DNA of 64,000 nt from Betaproteobacteria bacterium (GTDB lineage Bacteria > Pseudomonadota > Gammaproteobacteria > Burkholderiales > Burkholderiaceae_C): positions 310,001-374,000 of the forward strand of contig JADJWD010000006.1 in assembly GCA_016716535.1 (NCBI GenBank), read 5' to 3'. Shown in pieces: positions 35,335 through 44,547 of this stretch. Within the stretch, counting starts at the first letter, position 1. Every line of letters begins with the position of its first letter. The notes under the pieces are model-generated. The model had not been told where the DNA came from. It made no database searches and was given only the letters and a program-made list of their open reading frames with translations. The translations under genes and the position numbers were made by a program.

Positions 35335-37430
35335 ACACAGGCGCGGTCACGATGAACACCCGCGCCGCGGCGCTGTGGCAACGCGTGCAGCACCTGCCGC
35401 GCGAGACGCGCGACACCCTCGTGCTGCTGGCGGTGATCGCCTTCACGACGGCGCCGCACGTCGCGCATCTGCCGACCTGGTGCACGGCGCTGGCCGTCGC
35501 CGTGCTCGCCTGGCGCGCGCACATCGCAATCAACGGCGGCACGCTGCCCGGCCGCTGGGTGATGGGCGCGCTGCTGCTGCTGGTCGGCGCGCTGACGTTC
35601 GCCACCGAGCGCACGCTGCTCGGCCGCGAGGCCGGCGTGACGATGCTCGTCGCGCTCTTGGCACTGAAGACGCTCGAGCTGCGCGCGCGGCGCGACGCTC
35701 TCGTCGTCTTCTTCCTCGGCTTCTTCCTGCTGCTGACGCAGTTCCTGTACTCGCAGTCGCTGCTGACGGGGCTGTGGATGCTGCTCGCGCTGTGGGGGCT
35801 GCTGTCGGCGCTGGTGCTGGCGCACATGCCGGTCGGCCGCCCGAGCCTCGCCGTCGCCGCGGGCGTGGCGGCGCGCGCGACGGCGCTCGGGCTGCCGCTG
35901 ATGGCGCTGTTGTTCGCGCTCTTCCCGCGCATCGGTCCGCTGTGGGGGCTGCCGCAGGACGCGGCGGGCAAGACGGGGTTGTCGGGGACGCTGCGGCTGG
36001 GCGCCGTCGCCGAACTGGCCACCGACGACGCGATCGCGTTTCGCGTGCGCTTCCTCGGCGCGCGGCCGCTGGATCGGCAGATGTACTTCCGCGGCCCGGT
36101 GCTCGCGACGACCAACGGCCGCGAGTGGACACGCCTGGCGCCCACCGTGCCGTTGTCGCAGCGCGTGCGCCCCGAGTTGCGCACGCGCGGCGAGGCGCTG
36201 CGCTACGAAGTGACGCTCGAGCCCGGGCGGCTGAACGTGCTGCCGCTGCTGGAGGCGACGCCCGATCGCGCCGGCGCCGCGCCGCAGCTCGAAGGCTGGG
36301 TCTTCAACCAGCGCGCCGACCTGCAGTGGCAGGCCGACCGGCCGCTCGTCGAGCGCATCCGCCTCGAAGCGAGCGCCTGGGTCGACTTCCGCCATGGCCC
36401 GCGCGAGGCCGTGGCGGGCCTGCGCGACTTCATCGCCCTGCCACCGCAGATGCACCCGCGCACGCGCGCCTGGGCGCTGGCGCTGCGCGATCGGCCCGAG
36501 CTGCAAGGCGCCGACACGCTGCGGCTGTCGGCCGCCGTGCAGCAGCACATCCGCAGCGGCGGCTTCACCTACACGCTCGAGCCCGGCGCCTATGGCGACG
36601 ACCCGGTCGACGAGTTCTGGCTCGACCGCAAGCTCGGCTTCTGCGAGCACTTCGCGGCCGCCTACGTCGTCGTCATGCGCACGCTCGGCGTGCCGGCGCG
36701 CATCGTCACTGGCTACCAGGGCACCGACGCCGCGCCGCAGGATGGCTACTGGATCGTGCGCCAGAGCAACGCGCACGCCTGGGCCGAGATCTGGCTGCCC
36801 GATGAGGGCTGGCTGCGGATCGACCCCACCGCGTCGGTGTCGCCCGATCGTGTGCAGGCCGGGCGCAGCCTCGCGCCGCCGCCCGGCTTCATGGTCGGCG
36901 CGCTGTCGACGATCGATCCGGCGCTGGCCGCGCGCCTGCGCGGCGCCTGGGAGGCGCTGAACAACCGCTGGAACCAGTGGGTGCTGAACTACTCGCGCTC
37001 GCAGCAGTTCGACCTGATGCGCGCACTCGGCGTGCACACGCCGAGCTGGCAGGACCTGGCCACGCTGCTCGTCAGCCTGCTGTGCGGCGCGGCGCTCATC
37101 GGCGCCGCGTGGGCCTGGTGGGACCGCCACCGGCAGGACCCTTGGCAACGCCTGGCGCGCCGCGTGCAAGCGCGGCTGCAACGCCTGGGCGTCGTCGTGC
37201 AACCGCACGAGCCGCCACGCACGCGCGCGGCACGCGTGCGCGGGCAGCTCGGTGCGGCCGGCGAAGCGCTGGCCGCGCAGCTGGAGGCACTGGACCGCCT
37301 GCGCTACGCGGAGAGTGCACGCGCACGCACCGCGCTTCGGCACTGGTGGCCGGCCTTCGCTGCGGCAGCGCGGCGCGTGCCGTATGGCACACCGGCAGCC
37401 GCGGCGGCGCGTGCCGGCAGCAGCCGCTGA
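35331..37430 (+). CDS. TgpA-type membrane transglutaminase
   Basis: 699 residues: several N-terminal membrane helices (DUF3488, about 20-190), then a periplasmic transglutaminase-like domain with triad C438 (GFCEHFAAAY), H482 (SNAHAWAEIW) and D498 (RIDPTAS), a further helix near 580, and a C-terminal cytoplasmic DUF4129-like tail. It matches TgpA of Pseudomonas, a membrane protein with a periplasmic transglutaminase domain reported as essential there. With moxR and the DUF58 gene it forms a tightly coupled three-gene operon. Confidence 0.92.
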   Translation: MNTGAVTMNTRAAALWQRVQHLPRETRDTLVLLAVIAFTTAPHVAHLPTWCTALAVAVLAWRAHIAINGGTLPGRWVMGALLLLVGALTFATERTLLGREAGVTMLVALLALKTLELRARRDALVVFFLGFFLLLTQFLYSQSLLTGLWMLLALWGLLSALVLAHMPVGRPSLAVAAGVAARATALGLPLMALLFALFPRIGPLWGLPQDAAGKTGLSGTLRLGAVAELATDDAIAFRVRFLGARPLDRQMYFRGPVLATTNGREWTRLAPTVPLSQRVRPELRTRGEALRYEVTLEPGRLNVLPLLEATPDRAGAAPQLEGWVFNQRADLQWQADRPLVERIRLEASAWVDFRHGPREAVAGLRDFIALPPQMHPRTRAWALALRDRPELQGADTLRLSAAVQQHIRSGGFTYTLEPGAYGDDPVDEFWLDRKLGFCEHFAAAYVVVMRTLGVPARIVTGYQGTDAAPQDGYWIVRQSNAHAWAEIWLPDEGWLRIDPTASVSPDRVQAGRSLAPPPGFMVGALSTIDPALAARLRGAWEALNNRWNQWVLNYSRSQQFDLMRALGVHTPSWQDLATLLVSLLCGAALIGAAWAWWDRHRQDPWQRLARRVQARLQRLGVVVQPHEPPRTRAARVRGQLGAAGEALAAQLEALDRLRYAESARARTALRHWWPAFAAAARRVPYGTPAAAAARAGSSR

Positions 37431-37575
37431 CACCTTCGCCTGAAGCGCGCCGCACGGCCTGCCGATACTCGAGAAGGTCGACGCGGCATCCGCGCGCCGG
37501 CACGCTCGCTCACCCGCGCGTTCCACCCCGATCGACCCTCGATCGTGTCCCGATCGCCCCGCCCCGATCGCCCCC

Positions 37576-38991
37576 ATGCCCGACTCCCGCCCGCTGCTCG
37601 CCCTGCTCGGCTTCACGCCTTTCGAGCGTCGCTCGATGCAGGCCTTCTTCGAACTGGCGCGCGAGCAGGGTCCGAGCTACGGCTACACCGACGACCTGCG
37701 GCACGCCGACTGCGCCGTCGCCGATGCCGACGACCGGCACGCGATGGCGTTGCTGCAACAAGCCGGCGCCCTGCGCGAACGCACGGTGCTGCTCGGCAAG
37801 AAGCGGCACGACGGCGTCGCGCTGCAACTGCCGCGGCCGATCAACCTGCTGCTCGTGATGCGCGCGCTCGACACGCTGGTCGGCGCGCGGCCACGCGCCG
37901 GCACGCGCCTGGCGCAGATGGCCGACGAACCGCCGCCGGCGCCGCGCGTGGCGCCGCGGCTGATGGCGTTGCCGGCGGCGGCGGAGGCCGCCCGCACGCC
38001 CGACACGGGCGCCGCGGCAAATCTGGCAAGTGCTGCGGATGCGGCGGACTCGGCGGATGCCACCGACGCACCCGGCGCGCCAGCGGCGCCGGCCGCACCG
38101 CACGCCGACGGCGGCGAGTTCAAGGCGGTCGCCGGCACCTCACAAGCGCCTCGCGTCGACTCCCGCGCATCGGCCGCCGCAACGCCGCCGACGCCGCCAC
38201 CGGGCACGCGCCTCGCGGCGGACGACGTCGCACCGACACCGGCGCCGCGCACGAGCCACGTGCAGCGTGTGCTCGACGAACTCGCGATGCGCACCGCGAC
38301 GCTGCCGCCGAACATCGACGTGCGCGCGCTCGCCGCGCAAGGCGCGCACGAAGCGACGCGGCCGGCACGTGGCCGGCCTCGCGAACGTGACGGGCGCGAT
38401 GCGCGTGGTATGCCCGATGCGCACGACGCAACCGATGCGCATCTCACGCACGGGTCGCACCACCCGCGCGCCGCGCACGACACCCCCGGCGCAGCGGCCG
38501 CCGCGCGCGGCCGGGATCTCGTGCTCGACCCGCTGGCGCGTGCGCGCAGCGACACGCGGCACACGCCGCTGCCGATGGAGCACATCCTCGTCATCGACCA
38601 CGACGCGTCGACGCTGCGCCTTGTCGCCGTGCAGCTTCAGCGCTTCGGCTTCCAGATCCACCTTGTCGGCCACCCCGACGACGCGATGCGCCTGCTGACG
38701 AAGCGCTTCCACGAGTACGTCTTCATGGACCCGGCGCTGCCGGGGCTCGATGCGCTGCTCGCGTGCCGGCTGGCGCGCCAGTACCCGCCGCCCGGCGACG
38801 CCTGCGCGACGACGGTCGTGCTGCTCGCCGACCCCGGCGCGCCGGCCGCGCCGCTGGAGCGCGCGCTGCCCGCCGCCGATGCGTGCCTGAAGAAGCCGAT
38901 CGACCGCCACGCGCTGCTCAAGCTCGTCGGCGAACGCGAAGTCGCGCGTGTCGCTTACGCCGATACGGCGAGGACGACGACGATCATCTGA
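37576..38991 (+). CDS. two-ended receiver-like protein with long disordered linker
   Basis: 471 residues in three parts. The N-terminal 110 residues look like a degenerate receiver (LLALLGFTPFERRSMQAFFE, RTVLLGKKRHDGV, LPRPINLLLVMRALDTL). About 220 residues of Ala/Pro/Asp/His-rich low-complexity linker follow. The C-terminal 120 residues form a recognisable receiver: acidic pair D341/D343 in LVIDHDAST, phosphoacceptor D385 in YVFMDPALPG and conserved K440 in CLKKPID. There is no output domain or kinase next to it. I do not recognise a named family; it may act by protein contacts. Confidence 0.75.
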   Translation: MPDSRPLLALLGFTPFERRSMQAFFELAREQGPSYGYTDDLRHADCAVADADDRHAMALLQQAGALRERTVLLGKKRHDGVALQLPRPINLLLVMRALDTLVGARPRAGTRLAQMADEPPPAPRVAPRLMALPAAAEAARTPDTGAAANLASAADAADSADATDAPGAPAAPAAPHADGGEFKAVAGTSQAPRVDSRASAAATPPTPPPGTRLAADDVAPTPAPRTSHVQRVLDELAMRTATLPPNIDVRALAAQGAHEATRPARGRPRERDGRDARGMPDAHDATDAHLTHGSHHPRAAHDTPGAAAAARGRDLVLDPLARARSDTRHTPLPMEHILVIDHDASTLRLVAVQLQRFGFQIHLVGHPDDAMRLLTKRFHEYVFMDPALPGLDALLACRLARQYPPPGDACATTVVLLADPGAPAAPLERALPAADACLKKPIDRHALLKLVGEREVARVAYADTARTTTII

Positions 38992-39000
38992 GCCCCTTCA

Positions 39001-39122
39001 CCGTTCGCCCTGAGCAGGGGACTGAGCTTGGTATTCCGATCGTCCCGAGCTTGTCGAAGGAAGGCCCCGTGTCGAAGCGTCTAGCGCAGCGGGCGCCCTT
39101 CGACGAGCTCAGCCCGAACGGG
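39001..39122. repeat. interspersed palindromic repeat, composite copy C
   Basis: About 122 bases assembled from several arms of the same repeat: CCGTTCGCCCTGAGCAGGGG, then GACTGAGCTTGG, CCGAGCTTGTCGAAGG, and finally CCTTCGACGAGCTCAGCCCG AACGG. It looks like nested or rearranged units. It fills most of the 200-base gap before mltB. Confidence 0.85.
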
Positions 39123-39192
39123 TTCTGATCGTGGACTCGTTCCAGGGGCCGAGCGAGGCGCGACCGAAGCGCCGCTGCGCAACAATCTCCGC

Positions 39193-40269
39193 GTGACCCC
39201 ACGCGACGTTGACATCATCCGCCGACGGCTGTGCATTGCGGCGACCGGCACCACCCTCGCCGCTCCGCTCGCGGCCATCGCCACGTCACCACGCCGCGAG
39301 GCCGCCGCCATCGTCGGCCCCCGCTACGCCGGCCACGCGGCCATCGCCGCTTTCGCCGCCGAGGTTGGCGCGCGCCGTGAATTGCCGGTGCGCTGGCTGC
39401 TCGGCCGGCTCGACCAGGCGCGGCGCAACGACGCGGTGCGGCGCCTCATCGCGCCGCCGCCCGCGGGCACGCCGAAGAACTGGCGCGCCTACCGCGAGCG
39501 TTTCGTCGAGCCGCGGCGCGTCGCCGCGGGGCTGGCTTTCTGGCATGCGCACGAAGCGGCGCTGAACGAGGCCGAGGCGCGCTTCGGCGTGCCGCCCGAG
39601 ATCGTGCTCGGCATCGTCGGCGTCGAAACGTTCTACGGCCGCATCATGGGCAGCTTCCGCGTCGTCGATGCGCTGGCCACGCTCGCCTTCGACCACCCGC
39701 CGGTGCCGCCCGCCCGGCGCGACCGCAGCGCCTTCTTCCGCAGCGAGCTCGAGGAGTTCTTCGTCTGGTGCGCGCGTGAGGGAAACGACCCGCTGGCGCC
39801 GCTCGGCTCGTACGCCGGCGCGATGGGGCTGCCGCAGTTCATGCCCAGCAGCATCAACCGCTACGCGATCGACTTCGATGGCGACGGCCGCATCGACCTC
39901 GTCGGCAACGGCGCCGATGTCGCCGGCAGCGTCGCGCGTTACCTCGCGGAGTTCGGCTGGAAGGCGGGTCTCGCGACGCACTACGCCGCGGTGCCGCCCG
40001 CCGCGCCGGACGCGCTCGCCGTGCTGCGCGAGAAAGACATCCTGCCCACCTTCAGCGCCGCGCAGATGGTGGAGCGCGGCGTCGGGCTCGACGAGCGGGC
40101 CCGCGCACACGAAGGGCTGCTCGCCTTCGTCGAGCTGGAGAACGGCGGCGACGCACCGACGCACGTCGCCGGCTCGACCAACTTCTACGCGATCACGCGC
40201 TACAACTGGTCGAGCTACTACGCGATGGCGGTGATCGAGCTGGCGGGGGCGTTGAAGGCGGGGCGGTGA
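39193..40269 (+). CDS. mltB: lytic murein transglycosylase B
   Basis: MltB cleaves the glycan backbone of peptidoglycan, forming 1,6-anhydromuropeptides. The 358-residue protein has the family motifs: catalytic E145 in IVGVETFYGRIMG, then GAMGLPQFMPSSINRYAIDF, DFDGDGRIDLVGNGADVAGS and the C-terminal TNFYAITRYNWSSYYAMAV. A hydrophobic N-terminus (TGTTLAAPLAAIA) suggests export by an atypical signal; no lipobox cysteine is evident. The start is GTG at 39193. Confidence 0.93.
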   Translation: MTPRDVDIIRRRLCIAATGTTLAAPLAAIATSPRREAAAIVGPRYAGHAAIAAFAAEVGARRELPVRWLLGRLDQARRNDAVRRLIAPPPAGTPKNWRAYRERFVEPRRVAAGLAFWHAHEAALNEAEARFGVPPEIVLGIVGVETFYGRIMGSFRVVDALATLAFDHPPVPPARRDRSAFFRSELEEFFVWCAREGNDPLAPLGSYAGAMGLPQFMPSSINRYAIDFDGDGRIDLVGNGADVAGSVARYLAEFGWKAGLATHYAAVPPAAPDALAVLREKDILPTFSAAQMVERGVGLDERARAHEGLLAFVELENGGDAPTHVAGSTNFYAITRYNWSSYYAMAVIELAGALKAGR

Positions 40270-40280
40270 GGCCTCACCGC
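40263..40280. terminator. 18-nt perfect palindrome spanning two convergent stop codons
   Basis: GCGGTGAGGCCTCACCGC is perfectly self-complementary. It contains the mltB stop (TGA, 40267-40269) and, on the other strand, the stop of the lipoprotein gene (40274-40276). It could fold in either transcript as a bidirectional 3' hairpin, although no T-run follows. Confidence 0.6.
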
Positions 40281-40918
40281 TGCCGATACCCGCGCCGCTC
40301 CATGCACTCCGACATCGCGCGGCGGAAGAGTTGCTGCTCTTCGCGCGTGAGGTCGTCTTCGGGGCCGCGCCGGGCGCGGGTCTCACGGGCCTCCCGTTCG
40401 GCGCGTTCGGCGCGTTCGCGGCTTTCGCGCGCGTCGTGCGCCGCGGCGCCGGCGGCGGCGCCGAGCAGTGCGCCGATCACCATGCCGGCGCCGGCGTTGC
40501 GAGGCGCGCTGACGATGCCGCCGGCCACTGCGCCGACCGCTGCGCCGGCAGCGACTTCGGCGCCGGCCGGTGTCGACCCGGTGCGCTCGTTCAACGGCGT
40601 CATGCCGCCCGGGTCGATACCCGTCTCGCGCACGGCGACGCGATAACACTCGTAGCGGTCGCGGTCGTAGCTGCCTTCGCTGTGCCGGTAGCCCGACACC
40701 GGCACGAACCAGATCGGGAACGGCACCCAGATGCGCACGCGTGGCGCCGGGAAGTGACGCGGATGCGGCGGCGCGATGACGCAGCCGGACAGCACGACAG
40801 CCAGCGCGGCAATCGCGGCGCGAGGCAACCAGCGTTTTGCCGCGGTCACGGCCGGAGTCACAGGATGAATCGCGGCACCGGGTTCCGTGGACAGTTCGGC
40901 GTGGTTCGCAGGCTTCAT
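40274..40918 (-). CDS. glycine-zipper lipoprotein
   Basis: 214 residues. An unusually long basic N-terminus precedes a hydrophobic stretch ending in the lipobox LSGC (cysteine near residue 46). A middle segment (SYDRDRYECYRVAVRETG, DPGG) is followed by a glycine zipper (AGAEVAAGAAVGAVAGGIVS, GAGMVIGALLGAAAGA) and a charged coiled-coil-like tail (ESRERAERAEREARETRARR). Glycine-zipper lipoproteins sit in the outer membrane and may influence its integrity. The ATG at 40918 is preferred; an upstream Met would lengthen the leader further. Confidence 0.8.
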   Translation of the reverse strand: MKPANHAELSTEPGAAIHPVTPAVTAAKRWLPRAAIAALAVVLSGCVIAPPHPRHFPAPRVRIWVPFPIWFVPVSGYRHSEGSYDRDRYECYRVAVRETGIDPGGMTPLNERTGSTPAGAEVAAGAAVGAVAGGIVSAPRNAGAGMVIGALLGAAAGAAAHDARESRERAERAEREARETRARRGPEDDLTREEQQLFRRAMSECMERRGYRQR

Positions 40919-40992
40919 CGCCCGCGAACGGCCGTATGCGGCACGCCGTTTACCGGTCACGAAGTAAAGCTGCGCAAAGCACCGCCTTGAGA

Positions 40993-41964
40993 TCAGGCCG
41001 CCATCGGCACGAGGAAGTCGCGACTGATGCCGACACCGAGGTCATTGACCCGATCAAGAAACTGCGTCAGGTACGCGTGCAGCCCCGTCGCCAGGATTTC
41101 GTCGATGCGCCCATATTGCAGGTCGCTGCGCAACCGCCCGGCACGCCGGAGCGTCTCGCTGCTCTCGGTGTTGGCCACCAGTTCGAGGTTGGCGACGACC
41201 TCGTTCATGCACGCGGCCAGCGAGCGCGGCATGTCGGGCCGCAGGATCAGCAGTTCGGCCACGCGCTCGGGCCGGATGACGTTGCGATAGACCTTGCGGT
41301 AGACCTCGAAGCCGGAGACCGAGCGCAGGATCGCGCTCCAGTGATAGAAGTCCACCTCCTGCGTGTCCTTCGCGGCGCTGCCGAAGTATTCGCGCGCGTC
41401 GCCGCCGGTCAGCGCGTGGAACTTCACGTCCAGCAGCCGCGCTGTGTTGTCGGCGCGTTCGAGGAAGGTGCCGATGCGCAGGAAGTGCAGCGCCTCGTCC
41501 ATCAGCATCGTGCCGACGGTGACGCCGCGGCTCAGGTGCGAGCGGAACTTCACCCACTCGAAGAAGGCGCCGGGGTCGCGCTCGAAGGCGCCGTCGGCGA
41601 GCATGCGGTTGAACTCGAGCCAGGTCTGGTTCTGCGTTTCCCACACCTCGGTGGTCAGCGCGCCGCGCACGGCGCGCGCGTTCTCGCGCGCGGCGCGCAG
41701 GCAGCCGAGGATGCTCGACAGGTTGCCTTCGTCGCGCACCATGAAGTCCATGACGTTCTTCGCGTCGACGTTCGTGTACTGCCGCTCGAACAGGCCCGTC
41801 AGCTCGCTGATCGACAACAGCCCGCGCCAGCCCTGCTCGGCCGCGCTCGCGCTTTGCGGCAGCAGCGAGGTCTGGTAGTTCACATCGAGCATCCTCGCGG
41901 TGTTCTCCGCGCGCTCCATGTAGCGCGCCATCCAGAACAGGTGGTCGGCGGTTCTCGAGAGCAT
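40993..41964 (-). CDS. alpha-E domain protein (DUF403)
   Basis: 323 residues, all-helical, beginning MLSRTADHLFWMARYMERAE, the signature start of alpha-E (DUF403) proteins. The domain is always associated with circularly permuted ATP-grasp proteins and predicted transglutaminases; its biochemical role is unproven. Last gene of the four-gene operon, 22 bases after the ATP-grasp gene. Confidence 0.92.
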   Translation of the reverse strand: MLSRTADHLFWMARYMERAENTARMLDVNYQTSLLPQSASAAEQGWRGLLSISELTGLFERQYTNVDAKNVMDFMVRDEGNLSSILGCLRAARENARAVRGALTTEVWETQNQTWLEFNRMLADGAFERDPGAFFEWVKFRSHLSRGVTVGTMLMDEALHFLRIGTFLERADNTARLLDVKFHALTGGDAREYFGSAAKDTQEVDFYHWSAILRSVSGFEVYRKVYRNVIRPERVAELLILRPDMPRSLAACMNEVVANLELVANTESSETLRRAGRLRSDLQYGRIDEILATGLHAYLTQFLDRVNDLGVGISRDFLVPMAA

Positions 41965-41986
41965 CTGCGTTACTCCGTCGTGCCGT

Positions 41987-43507
41987 TCAGGCTTCCAGCA
42001 CCCAGGTGTCCTTCGTACCGCCGCCCTGTGACGAGTTGACGACGAGCGAGCCTTCCTTCAGCGCCACGCGCGTGAGCCCCCCGGGCACCGTCTGCACCGT
42101 CTTGCCCGAGAGCACGTAGGGCCGAAGGTCGATGTGCCGCGGCGCGATGCCCGCGTCGACGAACGTCGGGCAGGTCGACAGCGCCAGCGTCGGCTGCGCG
42201 ATGTAGTTCTCGGGCTTGGCCTTCAACACGGCGCGGAAGGCCTCGATCTCCGCCTTCGTCGCCGCCGGGCCGACGAGCATGCCGTAGCCGCCGGCGCCGT
42301 GCGCCTCCTTGACGACCAGCTCGCCGAGGTGCTCGAGCACGTAGCCGAGGTCGTCGCGCTCGCGGCACAGGTACGTCGGCACGTTGGCGAGGATCGGCTT
42401 TTCGCCGAGGTAGAACTCGATCATCTTCGGCACGTACGGGTACAGGCTCTTGTCGTCGGCGATGCCGGTGCCGATGGCGTTGGCCAGCGTGATGTTGCCG
42501 GCGCGGTAGGCATCGAGCAGCCCCGCGCAGCCGAGCGTGCTGTCGCGGCGGAACGCCTGCGGGTCGAGGAAGTCGTCGTCGATGCGGCGGTAGATCACGT
42601 CCACGCGCCGCGGCCCCTGCGTCGTGCGCATGTAGACGAAGCCGTCGCGCACGAAGAGGTCCTGCCCTTCGACGAGTTCCACGCCCATCTGCTGCGCGAG
42701 GAAGGCGTGCTCGAAGTAGGCGCTGTTGTACATGCCGGGCGTCAGCACGACGACGGTCGGCTCGTTGACGCCGGCCGGCGACACGCCGCGCAGCGTCTCG
42801 AGCAGCAGGTCGGGGTAGTGCGCGACCGGCGCGACGCGGTGCATCGCGAAGAGTTCCGGGAAGAGCCGCATCATCATCTTGCGGTTCTCGAGCATGTAGC
42901 TCACGCCACTGGGCACGCGCAAGTTGTCCTCGAGGACGTAGTAGGTGCCGCTGCCGTCGGCAGCGCCAGCGCGCACGATGTCGATGCCCGAGACGTGCGA
43001 GTAGACGCCGCCCGGCACATCGACACCCATCATCTCCGGGCGGAACTGCGCGTTGCCCAGCACCTGCGCGGCCGGCACGATGCCGGCCTTCAGGATCTGC
43101 TGGCCGTGGTAGACATCCTCGACGAAGCGCTGCAGCGCGTTGACGCGCTGCACGAGGCCCGCCTCGAGGTCGGCCCACTCGTGGCGCGGGATGACACGCG
43201 GGATCAGGTCGAAGGGGATCAGGCGTTCGGTGCCCGCGCCGTCCTCGTCCTTCGCGCCGTACACCGCGAACGTGATGCCGACACGGCGGAAGATCATCTC
43301 GGCCTCGTCGCGGCGGCGCTGCATCACCTCGCTCGGCTGGCGCTCGAGCCATTGCAGGTACGTGCGGTAGTGCGCGCGCGTGTTCTCGGCCGAGAACAAC
43401 GCACCGCCCAGGCCCTGGCCCTGGCCGCCCTGCCCCTGCCCCTGCCCCTGCCACGGCGCGGCACCGGCCTGCACCTGCTGCAGCATCTCGTCGAACGGTT
43501 GCTTCAT
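41987..43507 (-). CDS. circularly permuted type 2 ATP-grasp protein
   Basis: A 506-residue member of the DUF404/DUF407 (CP_ATPgrasp_2) family, predicted to ligate a carboxylate to an amine through an acyl phosphate. Recognisable blocks are RRVGITFAVYG, LIPFDLIPRVIPRHEWADLE, YVLEDNLRVPSGVSYMLENR, TPGMYNSAYFEH and RRIDDDFLDP, and the C-terminal VPGGLTRVALKEGSLVVNSS with GGGTKDTW. The N-terminus has a Gln-Gly repeat (WQGQGQGQGGQGQGLGG) encoded by a six-base tandem repeat. It lies between the transglutaminase and alpha-E genes. The substrate is unknown. Confidence 0.92.
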   Translation of the reverse strand: MKQPFDEMLQQVQAGAAPWQGQGQGQGGQGQGLGGALFSAENTRAHYRTYLQWLERQPSEVMQRRRDEAEMIFRRVGITFAVYGAKDEDGAGTERLIPFDLIPRVIPRHEWADLEAGLVQRVNALQRFVEDVYHGQQILKAGIVPAAQVLGNAQFRPEMMGVDVPGGVYSHVSGIDIVRAGAADGSGTYYVLEDNLRVPSGVSYMLENRKMMMRLFPELFAMHRVAPVAHYPDLLLETLRGVSPAGVNEPTVVVLTPGMYNSAYFEHAFLAQQMGVELVEGQDLFVRDGFVYMRTTQGPRRVDVIYRRIDDDFLDPQAFRRDSTLGCAGLLDAYRAGNITLANAIGTGIADDKSLYPYVPKMIEFYLGEKPILANVPTYLCRERDDLGYVLEHLGELVVKEAHGAGGYGMLVGPAATKAEIEAFRAVLKAKPENYIAQPTLALSTCPTFVDAGIAPRHIDLRPYVLSGKTVQTVPGGLTRVALKEGSLVVNSSQGGGTKDTWVLEA

Positions 43508-43528
43508 GGTCGGGTTCTCGTTACGCAA

Positions 43529-44542
43529 TCACCGTGCCACCGTGCCGGCCCCAGCGGCTGCGGCGGCTTGGCCAGCATCGTCCGTGTCGTCGAGCACGCG
43601 CGTCGCCACGGCCACCGCCAGCGTGTGCCGGCCACCGCCGCGGATCACGCCGCGCAGCGGCGCCACGTCGCCGTAGTCGCGGCCGACGGCCAGTTGCACG
43701 TGGCCGGCGCCGGGCACGCTGTCGTTGGTCGGGTCCAGGTCGAGCCAGCCGCTGCTGCGGCCTTGCGCCGGCACGCCCTCGGTGCCCGGGCACCACACCT
43801 GCACCCAGGCGTGCGAGGCGTCGGCGCCAACGGGTGCGGCCAGTGACGCACCGCCGGCCGCCGGCTCGGTCAGCAGGTAGCCGCTGACGTAGCGCGCCGG
43901 CAGCCCGAGGATGCGCAGGCCGCCGATCAAGAGGTGCGCAAAGTCCTGGCAGACGCCGCGCCGCTGCACCAGCACTTGCGCCAGCGGCGTCTCGACGTGC
44001 GTGCTGGCCTTGTCGTAGGCGAACTCGGCGTGCAGCCGGCGCATCAGGTCCAGCGCGCCGGCAGCGACTGTTCGGCCGGGCGGGAACGACGGCAGCGCCC
44101 AGGCGCGCAGCTCGGGCAGCCGCGGGACGTAGGGCGACGGCGGCACGAACTCGGCCGCTGGCTCGAACAGCGGCTGCGCGGGTGGCAGCGCCCCGGCCGC
44201 TGGCGGCGCGGTGTAGCGCAGCCGCGCCGCAAGCGTCTCCCAGGCCGGGCCCGACTCGGCACGCAGGCCGCCGAAGCGCGCCGCGGCGCGCACCATGCTT
44301 GCTGAGCGCACCCGCAGCGTGTGATGCGGCTCGGTGACGCTGAAGTGCGTCTGCGCGTTGCCGAACACATCGACGCCGTCGCGCCGCCAAGCCGGCGCCG
44401 GGTCGACGACGAGCGTGTGCGTCAGCAGCGCCTGCGCGCCGTCGTCCAGCGGCTTCAGGTGCGCCAGGTGCTGCGCCAGCGAGACCGGCGTCTCGTAGCG
44501 GTAGACGGTGTCGTGGCGCACCTCGAGCGTGGTGGTGGCCAT
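43529..44542 (-). CDS. transglutaminase-like cysteine protease family protein
   Basis: 337 residues. The N-terminal bacterial transglutaminase beta domain (LEVRHDTVYRYETPVSLAQH) precedes the core domain with triad C198 (RGVCQDFAHL), H244 (ASHAWVQVW) and D270 (LDLDPTND). Family members probably hydrolyse amide or isopeptide bonds. There is no signal peptide, so it should act in the cytoplasm with the ATP-grasp proteins. The ATG at 44542 is the natural start. In this sequence the frame is also open into the upstream gene because of a 2-nt deletion there, creating an apparent 1265-codon fusion. Confidence 0.92.
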   Translation of the reverse strand: MATTTLEVRHDTVYRYETPVSLAQHLAHLKPLDDGAQALLTHTLVVDPAPAWRRDGVDVFGNAQTHFSVTEPHHTLRVRSASMVRAAARFGGLRAESGPAWETLAARLRYTAPPAAGALPPAQPLFEPAAEFVPPSPYVPRLPELRAWALPSFPPGRTVAAGALDLMRRLHAEFAYDKASTHVETPLAQVLVQRRGVCQDFAHLLIGGLRILGLPARYVSGYLLTEPAAGGASLAAPVGADASHAWVQVWCPGTEGVPAQGRSSGWLDLDPTNDSVPGAGHVQLAVGRDYGDVAPLRGVIRGGGRHTLAVAVATRVLDDTDDAGQAAAAAGAGTVAR

Positions 44543-44547
44543 CGTCC

